Source of the DNA: JBGPEQ01 sp050180895
GTDB taxonomy: Bacteria > Pseudomonadota > Alphaproteobacteria > Dongiales > Dongiaceae
Assembly (NCBI GenBank): GCA_050180895.1
Contig: JBFXDS010000003.1
Location: forward strand, 515,004-579,003
DNA: 64,000 nt
Direction of reading: 5' to 3'
Shown here: positions 16,529 to 24,698 of the stretch, in pieces
Numbering within the stretch: the first letter of the stretch is position 1
Layout of the letters: each line of letters opens with the position of its first letter
Notes under the pieces: model-generated
Database searches by the model: none
Seen by the model: the letters and a program-made list of their open reading frames with translations, nothing else
What the model was told of the DNA's origin: nothing
Made by a program: the position numbers and the translations under genes

Positions 16529-17200
16529 GTGCGCATTCTCGTCGTTGAAGATGATCGCGATTTGGCCCGTCAGCTGAAGAGCGCGCTGAGCGGCGCCGGC
16601 TACGCCGTCGATGTCGCCCATGACGGCGAGGAGGGGCACTTCCTCGGCGACACCGAGCCCTACGATGTCGTCATCCTCGATCTCGGTCTTCCCGTCATGG
16701 ACGGTGTCAGCGTCCTCAAGCAATGGCGGCGCGGCGGCCGCAAGATGCCGGTCCTGATCCTGACCGCGCGCGACCGCTGGAGCGAGAAGGTGGCGGGATT
16801 CGACGCCGGCGCCGACGACTACGTCGCCAAGCCGTTCCAGATGGAGGAGGTGCTGGCGCGCATCCGCGCCCTGATCCGCCGCGCCGCCGGCCATGCCTCG
16901 GCCGAGCTCGAATGCGGCGGCCTCGTCATCAACTCGGGCACCGGCCGCGTCGCCGTCGACGGCGCGCCGATCAAGCTGACGGCCCAGGAGTTCCGGCTGC
17001 TCGACTACCTGATGCATCACAAGGGCAAGATCGTCTCGCGCACCGAGCTGACCGAGCATATCTACGATCAGGATTTCGACCGCGAATCGAACACCATCGA
17101 GGTGTTCGTCGGCCGTCTGCGCAAGAAGCTGGGCGCCGAATACATCCATACCGTCCGCGGCCTCGGCTATCGACTCGCCCCGCCGGGCGAGAAGGACTAA
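16529..17200 (+). CDS. OmpR/PhoP-family response regulator
   Basis: A 223-residue regulator. The receiver domain has the acidic pair Asp8/Asp9, phospho-acceptor Asp51 in VILDLGLPVMDG, Thr in ILTARDRW and Lys in YVAKPF. A winged-helix DNA-binding domain follows (LTAQEFRLLDYLMHH, IEVFVGRLRKKL, IHTVRGLGYRL). The start is GTG at 16529. It pairs with the histidine kinase 270 bases downstream; a palindromic repeat separates them. Confidence 0.93.
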   Translation: MRILVVEDDRDLARQLKSALSGAGYAVDVAHDGEEGHFLGDTEPYDVVILDLGLPVMDGVSVLKQWRRGGRKMPVLILTARDRWSEKVAGFDAGADDYVAKPFQMEEVLARIRALIRRAAGHASAELECGGLVINSGTGRVAVDGAPIKLTAQEFRLLDYLMHHKGKIVSRTELTEHIYDQDFDRESNTIEVFVGRLRKKLGAEYIHTVRGLGYRLAPPGEKD

Positions 17201-17279
17201 GCCAACGCCCCACTGAACACCGCGCGGGGATGCGGGGTTCCCCGGAGGTGAGTATTCGGACTCCCAGTTGGCTGATACG

Positions 17280-17385
17280 CCCTCACCCTATCCCTCTCCC
17301 ACTGGCGTGGGAGAGGGGACTCGATCGAGCAAGCGGCCCAACGGAGTCCCCTCTCCCGCTCGCGGGAGAGGGATAGGGTGAGGGC
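17280..17385. repeat. GAGAGGG-type intergenic inverted repeat, copy 2
   Basis: The left arm starts CCTCACCCTATCCCTCTCCC and the right arm ends GGGAGAGGGATAGGGTGAGG, about 106 bases in all. It sits between the response regulator and the kinase and has no coding sense; it may reduce read-through within the two-component operon. Confidence 0.85.
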
Positions 17386-17473
17386 GTCGGCCAACCATGA
17401 GTCCCGTCGAAAAGAAAGCGTCCCGCCGACGCTTGCTCGCCCCGAGCTCCATCGTCGAAGATAGGCGCGCGCC

Positions 17474-18823
17474 ATGATCCCGCCCCGCCGCCTCAACTCC
17501 CTGGCCCTGCGTCTCGTGCTCGCCGCCGCGCTATGGATCGGCGCGGCGCTCCTCGCCGGCGGCTTGGCGCTCTCGGCCATCTTCCGCGACTACGCCGAAC
17601 GCAACTTCGACGCCCGCCTCACCGTGCTGCTGGAGAGCCTCGTCGCCGTCACCGAGCTCGACGACCAGGGCCGCCCGCAGCTCACCCGCGGCGTTGGCGA
17701 GCCGCGCTTCGACCAGCCCTATTCCGGCTGGTACTGGGAGATCGATGCCGGCAACGAGCCGCTGCTGCGCTCGCGCTCGCTGTGGGACGAGCGCCTGCCG
17801 CTCGCCGCGCAGCCGATGACGACCGAGCCGGTGTTCGACAATGCCGTGGGGCCCAACGACGAGGCGCTGCGGGTCGTCGAGCGCGAGTTCGCGCTGCCGG
17901 GCGCCCTGCGGCGCTTCCGCTACGCCGTCGGCGGCGACCACAGCGAGATCGACGACGAGGTGCGGCGCTTCAACGCGACCCTCATGTGGTCGCTCAGCAT
18001 CCTCGGCCTCGGCCTCTTGGCGGCGCTGCTGATCCAGGTCCGCTTCGGCCTGCAGCCGCTGCGCCGCATGCGCCAGGCCATCGTCGCCGTGCGCACCGGC
18101 CGGGCGCAGCGGCTGGAGGGCGAATTTCCAGTCGAGATCGCGCCGCTGTCGGACGAGCTCAACACGCTCATCGAGCACAACGCCGCCGTGCTCGAGCGCG
18201 CGCGCACGCAGGTCAGCAACCTCGCCCATGCGCTGAAGACGCCGCTCTCCGTGCTGGCCAACGAGGCCGCCGCGGCCGGGCCGCTCGCCGACACGGTGAA
18301 GCGCCAGATCGCGGCCATGCGCCGCCACGTCGATCACTATCTCGCCCGCGCCCGCGCCGCGGCGGCGACGCGCGTCATCGGCGTGCGCACCGACGTCGTC
18401 GTCGTCGTCGAAGACCTGCGGCGCACGCTCGAGCGCATCTATGTCGACCGCGGCATCCGCATCGACGCGAAGGTCGCCGCCGGCTTGGCCTTCCGCGGCG
18501 AGCGCCAGGATCTCGAGGAGATGCTGGGCAACCTGATGGACAATGCCTGCAAGTGGGCCCGCGCCGGTGTCGCCGTGGCGGCGCAACGGGACGCCGACCG
18601 CGTCGTCGTCACCGTCGATGACGATGGTCCCGGGCTGCCGGACGATCGCCGCGCCGCCGTCTTCGATCGCGGCACGCGGCTGGACGAATCGGTCCCCGGC
18701 AGCGGCCTGGGTCTCGCCATCGTGCGCGATATCGCCGAACTCTACAGCGGCACCATCGTGCTGGGCGAATCGCCCCGCGGCGGCCTGCGCGCCACTCTCA
18801 CCCTGCCCGCGGCGACCGCATAG
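17474..18823 (+). CDS. sensor histidine kinase (PhoQ/QseC-like)
   Basis: A 449-residue membrane kinase. A first helix at residues 13-35, a periplasmic region to about 170, and a second helix at 172-190 lead into a HAMP-like segment. The phospho-acceptor His252 lies in SNLAHALKTPLSVL. ATP-binding boxes follow: N-box NLMDNACKWA, VDDDGPGLP, and GSGLGLAIV. The order matches an HisKA-HATPase kinase of the PhoQ-type group. Its partner is the upstream regulator; three PepSY-like exported proteins lie beside the system. Confidence 0.92.
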   Translation: MIPPRRLNSLALRLVLAAALWIGAALLAGGLALSAIFRDYAERNFDARLTVLLESLVAVTELDDQGRPQLTRGVGEPRFDQPYSGWYWEIDAGNEPLLRSRSLWDERLPLAAQPMTTEPVFDNAVGPNDEALRVVEREFALPGALRRFRYAVGGDHSEIDDEVRRFNATLMWSLSILGLGLLAALLIQVRFGLQPLRRMRQAIVAVRTGRAQRLEGEFPVEIAPLSDELNTLIEHNAAVLERARTQVSNLAHALKTPLSVLANEAAAAGPLADTVKRQIAAMRRHVDHYLARARAAAATRVIGVRTDVVVVVEDLRRTLERIYVDRGIRIDAKVAAGLAFRGERQDLEEMLGNLMDNACKWARAGVAVAAQRDADRVVVTVDDDGPGLPDDRRAAVFDRGTRLDESVPGSGLGLAIVRDIAELYSGTIVLGESPRGGLRATLTLPAATA

Positions 18824-19053
18824 TTGCGGCCGTGCATCCGCAACCGCTGCTCGGCCAGGGTCACCCGCCGGGGGTGGAACGTGCTCGCGAAGCCTCCCGC
18901 TCGACCTCTGTCGACGTGACGGCAGCCGGTTGACGCGCGCGACCGTCCGGCGGCCGGGTTGCCTGCGCATCGCGCGCCAGCCGGGACATGGCAACTTCCA
19001 CGACCCGGGCCAGCAGGGACGGAGACAGTGAGCGCCAGAGGAGCATTTTCTTC

Positions 19054-19076
19054 GGTGAAAGTAATTGTCACTCGCA
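19054..19076. promoter_or_regulatory. Fur-box-like site 1 upstream of bfr
   Basis: Read on the minus strand it is TGCGAGTGACAATTACTTTC, close to alphaproteobacterial Fur-type boxes (TGCGAATGATTCTCATT...). It shares CACTCGCAT with site 2. No Fur protein is encoded in the window; assignment is by pattern only. Confidence 0.4.
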
Positions 19077-19102
19077 TCGACTCTGCGCGGCGCTCCGCGT
19101 AA

Positions 19103-19125
19103 ATGCAAGTGAAAACCACTCGCAT
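19103..19125. promoter_or_regulatory. Fur-box-like site 2 upstream of bfr
   Basis: A palindrome of two 9-base arms, ATGCAAGTG and CACTCGCAT, with one mismatch and spacer AAAAC. It lies about 140 bases before the bacterioferritin start. The arm layout fits a Fur-family dimer site. Confidence 0.45.
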
Positions 19126-19266
19126 CCATTTGCCTGGATTGAGCCGAACTGCGGCCGGATTCTTGACTGTCGGCCGCGATGCTGCCCATGTGTGCCGGGG
19201 CAGCGTGTTCGATGTCCGCCGGGCGATGCCGCTTCCGTGCCGATCATTCGTTGATGGAGGGGTCAG

Positions 19267-19740
19267 ATGAAGGGTGCCAAGGACGTCATCGTGCAGTTGA
19301 ACAGGGTCCTGACCAACGAGCTGACGGCCATCAACCAGTACTTCCTGCATGCCCGGATGTACGACAACTGGGGCTTCGCCCGGCTGGCGAAGCACGAGTA
19401 CGACGAGTCGATCGAGGAGATGAAGCATGCGGACAAGCTGGTGAAGCGCATCCTCCTGCTCGAGGGGCTGCCCAACCTCCAGGATCTGCACAAGCTGCGG
19501 ACCGGGGAAGACGTGCCCGAAGGGCTCGCCGCCGACCTCGCCCTCGAGCGCGCCAGCCGGACGACTCTGCTGGAGGCCATCGGCGTCTGCGAGAAGGGCC
19601 AGGACTACGTCTCGCGCCACATCCTGCGCGACATCCTCGACGACACCGAGAAGCACATCGATTTTCTCGAGACGCAGCTTGAGCTGGTGAAGAAGGTCGG
19701 CCGCGAGAACTACCTGCAGTCGCAGACCCTGTCGTCCTGA
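19267..19740 (+). CDS. bfr: bacterioferritin
   Basis: A 157-residue iron-storage subunit; 24 form a shell with haem at dimer interfaces. The haem ligand Met52 is present in EEMKHAD. Ferroxidase ligands Glu18, Glu51, His54, Glu94 and His130 are at the positions used in E. coli Bfr. By simple counting the residue at 127 is Thr with Glu at 128 (DDTEKHID), so one ligand may be shifted or changed; an alignment would settle this. A GGAGGGG ribosome site precedes the ATG. It stands alone, with Fur-like palindromes upstream. Confidence 0.95.
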   Translation: MKGAKDVIVQLNRVLTNELTAINQYFLHARMYDNWGFARLAKHEYDESIEEMKHADKLVKRILLLEGLPNLQDLHKLRTGEDVPEGLAADLALERASRTTLLEAIGVCEKGQDYVSRHILRDILDDTEKHIDFLETQLELVKKVGRENYLQSQTLSS

Positions 19741-19818
19741 CCGCGCTCCCTGGCCGCGACCTATCAGGCTGGCGGACATCGCCGACTGGGATACACTGGC
19801 GGAATGGAGGAACTTGCC

Positions 19819-20649
19819 ATGGCCGTCACGCAGCTCGACAAGGGCAACGCCTTCCGCGCCCTCCATGAAGGGCCGCGCGCCTTCGTCATCGCCAACGTTT
19901 GGGACGCCGGATCGGCGCGCATCCTGGCGGGCCTCGGCTTTGCCGCGCTCGCCACGTCGAGCGCCGCGTCTGCGGGCACGTACGGCGCGCGCGACGGCGG
20001 CATCGCGCGCGACCAGGCGCTCGCGCACGCGCGCGCCGTCGTCGGTGCGACGGATCTTCCCGTCTCCGCGGATCTTGAGAGCGGCTTCGGCGACACGCCG
20101 GAGGAGGTCGCCAAGACCTACCGCGAGGCCGCGGCCGTGGGACTCGTCGGCGCCACCCTCGAGGACGCCAGGCCCGGACGCAATCCAGACAAGCCGCTCT
20201 TCGGCATCGCCGAGGCGACGGAGCGCGTCGCCGCCGCGGTGGAGGCGACGCGCAGGCTCGGATTCCCGTTCCTGCTCACCGCGCGCGCCGAAGGCTTCCT
20301 GCGCGGCAGCACCGATCTCGCGGACGCAATCAGGCGCCTGCAGGCTTATGAACGGGCCGGCGCGGACGTGCTGATGGCGCCCGGCCTGCCGGACCTTGCC
20401 GCCGTGAAGGCCGTGTGCGCCGCGATTTCGAAGCCCTTCAATTTCATGGTCGGCATTCCCGGGAAATCCTTCCCGGTCGCGGCGCTGGAGGCGGCCGGCG
20501 TGCGCCGGATCAGCCTTGCCACTTCGCTCTATCGTGCGGCGATGGGCGGGCTCGTCGACGCCGCGCGCGAGGTGAAGGAGAAGGGCACCTTCGCGTACGT
20601 CGACACGTCGCTCCCCTCGGCGGAGCTCGCCGGCTTCATGCGAGCCTAG
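19819..20649 (+). CDS. isocitrate lyase/PEP mutase superfamily protein
   Basis: A 276-residue TIM-barrel enzyme. Motifs are NVWDAGSARI near residue 25, VSADLESGFGDTPEEV (metal-binding Asp/Glu), GATLEDA, and LTARAEGFL. These fit the oxaloacetate decarboxylase/carboxyvinyl-phosphonate group of the ICL/PEP-mutase superfamily. The KKCGH motif of true isocitrate lyase is absent. I prefer ATG 19819, which has GGAGGA 7 bases upstream, over ATG 19804. It probably cleaves a C-C bond of a 2-oxo or 2-hydroxy acid; the exact substrate is not known. Confidence 0.85.
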   Translation: MAVTQLDKGNAFRALHEGPRAFVIANVWDAGSARILAGLGFAALATSSAASAGTYGARDGGIARDQALAHARAVVGATDLPVSADLESGFGDTPEEVAKTYREAAAVGLVGATLEDARPGRNPDKPLFGIAEATERVAAAVEATRRLGFPFLLTARAEGFLRGSTDLADAIRRLQAYERAGADVLMAPGLPDLAAVKAVCAAISKPFNFMVGIPGKSFPVAALEAAGVRRISLATSLYRAAMGGLVDAAREVKEKGTFAYVDTSLPSAELAGFMRA

Positions 20650-20876
20650 GCGGCCGTTCGCCGGCCCGCGCCGGTCGGCCTTGATTGCCCTTGTTCTGAT
20701 CCGCCGGTGCGCAAAGCACCGGCTCGATGTTTTTGACATCGCGGATCAGTCGAAGACGAGGCGCCCCAGCGGCTGGATGCGCGCCGTCAACGCCCGCCCC
20801 GGTTGTCACCCCGGCTTCCTCACACAAGTTCGCGAGTTGAATCAATTGCTTGCAGGCGACTGGGATTACCGACGTG

Positions 20877-20940
20877 CAGGATGAGGGATTTTCTTCGTGC
20901 CAGTAAGGTTTTCCCTCATCCTGAGCTTGTCGAAGGACGC
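20877..20940. repeat. 80-base inverted repeat, copy 2 (left arm truncated)
   Basis: The right arm is complete (CATCCTGAGCTTGTCGAAGG then ACGC). The left arm keeps only its inner CAGGATGAGGG. The centre contains TTTTCTTCGTGCCA, also present in copies 3 to 5 with small changes. Confidence 0.8.
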
Positions 20941-21064
20941 AGGATGGTTCTGCAGAGATGCGTGCCTGCGATAGCGGCTTCCGCCGGGGCAACATGGGAG
21001 CTGGGCGCGGTCGGCGGAGCGGGGGTCGACTAAGTCGGTGAGAACTCAGTGGCGCCCCCTTCCT

Positions 21065-21096
21065 CCGCTGGGCATGGGGTCCATCGCTCATTTTCG
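21065..21096 (+). repeat. GCTGGGCATGG repeat, solitary copy
   Basis: It reads CCGCTGGGCATGGGGTCCAT and then CGCTCATTTTCG. This is the only copy outside the two HGGxSTG genes and it still keeps the ATTTTC end seen in the minus-strand copies near 57 kb. Confidence 0.8.
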
Positions 21097-21267
21097 GACC
21101 GCGGCGAATCCGGCGACCTGCCGCGCCGCGATCCTGAACGGCAGATGAACCGCGGCCTCAGAGTCGGTTCAGTCGCAGCCGGCCATAGTGACGCCCACAT
21201 GGCCGGAACATTGCCGCGTCGGAGATGTTCCAGGCTGGTCATTGGCAGCAAGGAAAGGATGTCGACG

Positions 21268-21753
21268 ATGTCATTCGCACGTTTGGGCTCGGCCCTGATG
21301 CTCACGGTCGCGCTGGGCGCCTGCGCGAACAACGAGATCGGCGGCATGGGCGGCAAGGAGATGATCGGCACGGCGGCCGGCGCCGCGCTCGGCGGCTGGG
21401 CCGGCTCCACCATCGGCCACGGCAGCGGCCGGCTCGCCGCCACCGCGGCCGGCGTCTTCGTCGGCGGCCTCATTGGCAACCAGATCGGCCGCTACATGGA
21501 CGACCAGGATCGCCAGCTCGCCAGCCGCGCCGAGTACGAGGCGCTGGAGCGCTATCCCGACGGCCAGTATTCCCGCTGGGACAATCCCAACAACGGCAAC
21601 TACGGCTATTCCGTGCCGCAGAGCACCTACCAGAACAACAGCGGCCAGTACTGCCGCGAGTATCAGACGACGGTGGTCATCGACGGCCGCCCGCAGAACG
21701 GCCACGGCACGGCCTGCCGCATGCCCGACGGCAGCTGGCAGCTCGTCGGCTGA
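21268..21753 (+). CDS. glycine-zipper 17 kDa surface antigen-like lipoprotein
   Basis: A 161-residue lipoprotein with lipobox LGAC. A glycine-zipper follows (GTAAGAALGGWAGSTIGHGS, then GVFVGGLIGNQIGRYMD), and the C-terminal domain reads YCREYQTTVVIDGRPQNGHG with TACRMPDGSWQLV. This layout matches the Rickettsia 17 kDa antigen/RT0821 family of outer-membrane lipoproteins. ATG 21268 is chosen because AGGAAAGG lies 9 bases upstream; the ATG at 21259 would touch the ribosome site. Confidence 0.85.
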   Translation: MSFARLGSALMLTVALGACANNEIGGMGGKEMIGTAAGAALGGWAGSTIGHGSGRLAATAAGVFVGGLIGNQIGRYMDDQDRQLASRAEYEALERYPDGQYSRWDNPNNGNYGYSVPQSTYQNNSGQYCREYQTTVVIDGRPQNGHGTACRMPDGSWQLVG

Positions 21754-21785
21754 CCCGCGCCGATGAAGCGGAGGAGTTGATCGTC

Positions 21786-22802
21786 ATGCCATCGCGCAAC
21801 CGAGCGTCCCGTGGGTGGGACCGGCGGCTGGCGCTGGCGCTGTCCGGCGGCCTGGCCCTCGCGGGCCTCGCGGCGGCGGCGCCGGCGTCCGCCGACTATT
21901 TCGACGGCATCACCGCCTACGAGAACCGCGACTACCCGACGGCGCACCGCGAGTTGCAGCCGCTGGCCGATGCCGGCGATGCGCGCGCCCAGCGCCTCGT
22001 CGGCCTGATGTACCGCGACGGCCTCGGCGTGCGGCAGGACTGGATCCGCGCCTACATGTGGTTCGAGCTGGCCGACCGCGGCGGCCAGCAGGGCGCCGCC
22101 GAGCTGCGCAACGATCTGTCCGAGCGCATGCAGATCTCGCAGATCGAGGAGGCCGAGCGCATGGCGGGGTTGTGGCAGCCGGTCCGCACCTATGCGGGCA
22201 ACGGCGGCGGCGCGCCCTCCATCACCGCCGAGACTCTGCCGGCGGCCTCGAGCTACGACGGCCCCCTATCCCGCCAGCAGGTCGCCGACCTGCAGTGGCA
22301 GCTCGCCGTCCACGGCTACGACCCCGGCGCGTCCGACGGCAGCGTCGGGCCGCAGACGCAGACGGCGATCCGTCGCTATCAGCTCGATGCGGGCCTGCCC
22401 GTCGACGGCCGGCCGTCGGTCGCGCTGCTGGAGCATCTGCAATACACCGACCCGCCGGTGATGAACCGCCAGGTCGCGCGCGCCGGCGACGGCGATCAGC
22501 CGGGCTATGCCGCGCCGGCCGACATCGCGCCGTCCTACGGCGACGAGACCTGGTACGACGAGCCGCCGCAGGCCATCGGCGCCGCGCCCAGCCTGAGGGC
22601 GATCTATACCGTCACCGTGCAGCAGGAACTCGCCCGCCGCGGCTACCATGTCGGCGCGGCCGACGGCGTCCTCGGTCGCCGCACGCGCGCCGCGATCCGC
22701 GACTATCAGCGCGATCACGGCCTGCCCGTCACCGGCGAGGTCTCGCTCGAGCTGGTCAACCACCTGCGGCTGGTGACGACGACCGCGGCGCTACCGAACT
22801 GA
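21786..22802 (+). CDS. exported protein with Sel1-like and two peptidoglycan-binding domains
   Basis: A 338-residue protein. A signal peptide (residues 1-37) is followed by Sel1-like helical repeats (residues 40-110; AQRLVGLMYRDGLGVRQDW, AYMWFELAD). Two PG_binding_1 domains follow: VADLQWQLAVHGYDPGASDG with TQTAIRRYQ, and VTVQQELARRGYHVGAADG with RRTRAAIRDYQ. It probably anchors to the cell wall. GAGGAG lies 9 bases before the ATG. Its last 47 bases overlap the convergent HAD gene. Confidence 0.85.
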   Translation: MPSRNRASRGWDRRLALALSGGLALAGLAAAAPASADYFDGITAYENRDYPTAHRELQPLADAGDARAQRLVGLMYRDGLGVRQDWIRAYMWFELADRGGQQGAAELRNDLSERMQISQIEEAERMAGLWQPVRTYAGNGGGAPSITAETLPAASSYDGPLSRQQVADLQWQLAVHGYDPGASDGSVGPQTQTAIRRYQLDAGLPVDGRPSVALLEHLQYTDPPVMNRQVARAGDGDQPGYAAPADIAPSYGDETWYDEPPQAIGAAPSLRAIYTVTVQQELARRGYHVGAADGVLGRRTRAAIRDYQRDHGLPVTGEVSLELVNHLRLVTTTAALPN

Positions 22803-23406
22803 CGGGGAGCAGCCCCAGCTCGGTCAGCTCGCGACGCAGCCGCTCCGGCGACTGGAAGTGCAGGCCGGTCAGGCCGACGGCCTCGGCGCCCGCCACGTTG
22901 GCGGCGGAATCGTCGATGAAGACGCAGTCCTCGGCCGCGAGACCATAGGTTTCCAGCAGGTGGCGGTAGATGCGGGCGTCCGGCTTCACCAGCCCGATCT
23001 CGCCGGAGACGACGATGCCGCGGAACCACTCGAAGAACGGGAAGCGCGGGCGGGCGATCGGAAAGGTCTCGTGCGACCAGTTGGTGAGGGCGTAGAGCGG
23101 AGTCTCCTGCCGCCGCAGCTCGTCGAGGATCGCGACCGTCGCGTCGATCGGCCCGGGCACCATCACCTCCCAGCGCTCCCAGAAGGCGCGGATCTCGGCC
23201 GCATAGTGCGGGAACCGCCCGGCCAGCAGCGCGATGCCCTCGTCGAAAGGTCGCCCGGCGTCCTGCGCCCGGATCCAGTCGTGGGTGATCACGGTGTCGA
23301 AGAACCGCTCGAGCTCGTCGGCATCGGGGATCAGCTCCTCGTAGAGCCGCCGCGGGTTCCATTGCACCAGCACGTTGCCGAGATCGAAGACGACGGTGCG
23401 CGGCAT
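22756..23406 (-). CDS. HAD-family phosphatase (YihX-like)
   Basis: A 216-residue HAD-superfamily hydrolase. Motif I is VVFDLGNVLVQWNP, the DLGN form of YihX-type sugar phosphatases. Motif II is LYALTNWS, and GLVKPDARIY and FIDDSAANVAGA supply the lysine and the acidic pair. It overlaps the argE stop by 4 bases (ATGA), so it is translated with it. Physiological role unknown; a sugar- or metabolite-phosphatase is the likely activity. The 3' end overlaps the opposing peptidoglycan-binding gene. Confidence 0.88.
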   Translation of the reverse strand: MPRTVVFDLGNVLVQWNPRRLYEELIPDADELERFFDTVITHDWIRAQDAGRPFDEGIALLAGRFPHYAAEIRAFWERWEVMVPGPIDATVAILDELRRQETPLYALTNWSHETFPIARPRFPFFEWFRGIVVSGEIGLVKPDARIYRHLLETYGLAAEDCVFIDDSAANVAGAEAVGLTGLHFQSPERLRRELTELGLLPVSSVAPRSSSPAAGG

Positions 23407-24575
23407 CAGGCGCGCCCGATGCAGACGCGGTCCATCAGCCGACGCATGAATGCCTCGCAGAGCGCGAGCTGCTCCAGCGTCACCCATTCGTCGGGCTTGT
23501 GCGCCTGGTCGATGCTGCCGGGGCCGCAGATGATCGCGGGGATGCCGCTTTCGTGGAACAGCCCGGCCTCGGTGCCGAAGGCGACCTTGATCGTCGAATT
23601 GCCGCCCGAGAGCGCCTTGGCCAGCTCGACGATCTCGCTGTCGACCGGCGTGGCCAGGCCGGGAAAGGCGGAAATCTCATTCCAGCCGAAGCCCGTCTCG
23701 GCGGCGATCGCGCGCATGGCCGGCTGCAGCGTCTCCTCGGCGAAGCGCCGCACCTCGTCGAACATCGCCTCGACGTCCTGGCCGGGCAGGTAGCGGAACT
23801 CGAAGTCGAAATGGCAGTCCTTGGGCACGATGTTGAGGGCCGTGCCGCCGTGGATCACGCCGGTATGCACCGTCGTGTGCGGCACGTCGTAGTCGTTGTC
23901 GAACGGGCCTTCGGCGGCGAAGCGCCGGGCCATGGCGCGCAGCTTGACGATGACCTCGGCCGCCATCTCGACCGCGTTGACGGCGCGCGGCGCGAGCGAC
24001 GAGTGGGCCTCCAGCCCGCGCACCTGGCAGCGCACGCTCTTCTTGCCCTTGTGCCCGACCGTGACCTTCATGCTCGTCGGCTCGCCGATGATGCAGGCCT
24101 TGGGCCGCACCGGCATGTCCCGCAGCAGGTCGAGCAGCCGGCGCACGCCGACGCAGCCGACCTCCTCGTCATAGGAGAAGGCGAGATGGATCGGCGTCTC
24201 CAGACCGCGCCGCAGGAACTCCGGCACCGCGGCGAGGACGAGGCCGAGGAAGCCCTTCATGTCGCAGGCGCCGCGGCCGTAGAGGCGCCCGTCCCGCCGC
24301 TGCGCCTGCCAGGGGTCGGAGGCCCAGTCCTGGCCGTCGACCGGCACCACGTCGGTATGGCCGGAGAGGGCGATGCCCGGCCGGTCCGCCGGTCCCAGCG
24401 TCGCATACAGATTGGCCTTGCCGCCGTCGGCGCTGGAAACGAGCCGCGACTCGACGCCGAGCCGGCTCAAATAGTCGCGCACGAAGCCGATCAGCTCGAG
24501 GTTCGAGTTGCGGCTGGTGGTGTCGAACGCGATCAGCTTGCCGATCAGGTCGAGGCTGGCGGCCGAAGGACTCAC
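23406..24575 (-). CDS. argE: acetylornithine deacetylase
   Basis: A 389-residue M20-family metallohydrolase that removes acetate from N-acetylornithine in arginine synthesis. Zinc-site motifs seen are LSGHTDVVPVDGQDW, YGRGACDMKGF, SYDEEVGCVGVRRL, and a late FHESGIPAIICGPG. It reads from GTG 24575. The start of homology (IGKLIAFDTTSRNSNLELI) agrees with this start. Glu-129-type general base lies in DEEVG. It is divergently placed from the N-formylglutamate amidohydrolase. Confidence 0.92.
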   Translation of the reverse strand: MSPSAASLDLIGKLIAFDTTSRNSNLELIGFVRDYLSRLGVESRLVSSADGGKANLYATLGPADRPGIALSGHTDVVPVDGQDWASDPWQAQRRDGRLYGRGACDMKGFLGLVLAAVPEFLRRGLETPIHLAFSYDEEVGCVGVRRLLDLLRDMPVRPKACIIGEPTSMKVTVGHKGKKSVRCQVRGLEAHSSLAPRAVNAVEMAAEVIVKLRAMARRFAAEGPFDNDYDVPHTTVHTGVIHGGTALNIVPKDCHFDFEFRYLPGQDVEAMFDEVRRFAEETLQPAMRAIAAETGFGWNEISAFPGLATPVDSEIVELAKALSGGNSTIKVAFGTEAGLFHESGIPAIICGPGSIDQAHKPDEWVTLEQLALCEAFMRRLMDRVCIGRA

Positions 24576-24698
24576 GACGAAAGGTTCCCTGGCTGGTCTT
24601 GAGGCTTGCCCGGTAGGGCCGGAAGGCGGCTAATATGGCCGAGCGGCGGCGCGGAGCCAATGCCCAGAATGATGGTCTGATATGAGGAAAGGCGCACC

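Larger units (their letters stand above)
18824..19266. other. 443-base gap upstream of bacterioferritin
   Basis: No convincing gene is seen. The right half is less GC-rich and holds two Fur-box-like palindromes (listed separately). The left half is GC-rich with no recognised structure. Confidence 0.6.
20650..21267. other. 618-base gap with two repeat elements
   Basis: No gene is supported. It contains copy 2 of the 80-base inverted repeat (20877-20940) and a lone GCTGGGCATGG repeat (21065-21096). Short open frames here have no ribosome site or family resemblance. Confidence 0.6.
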
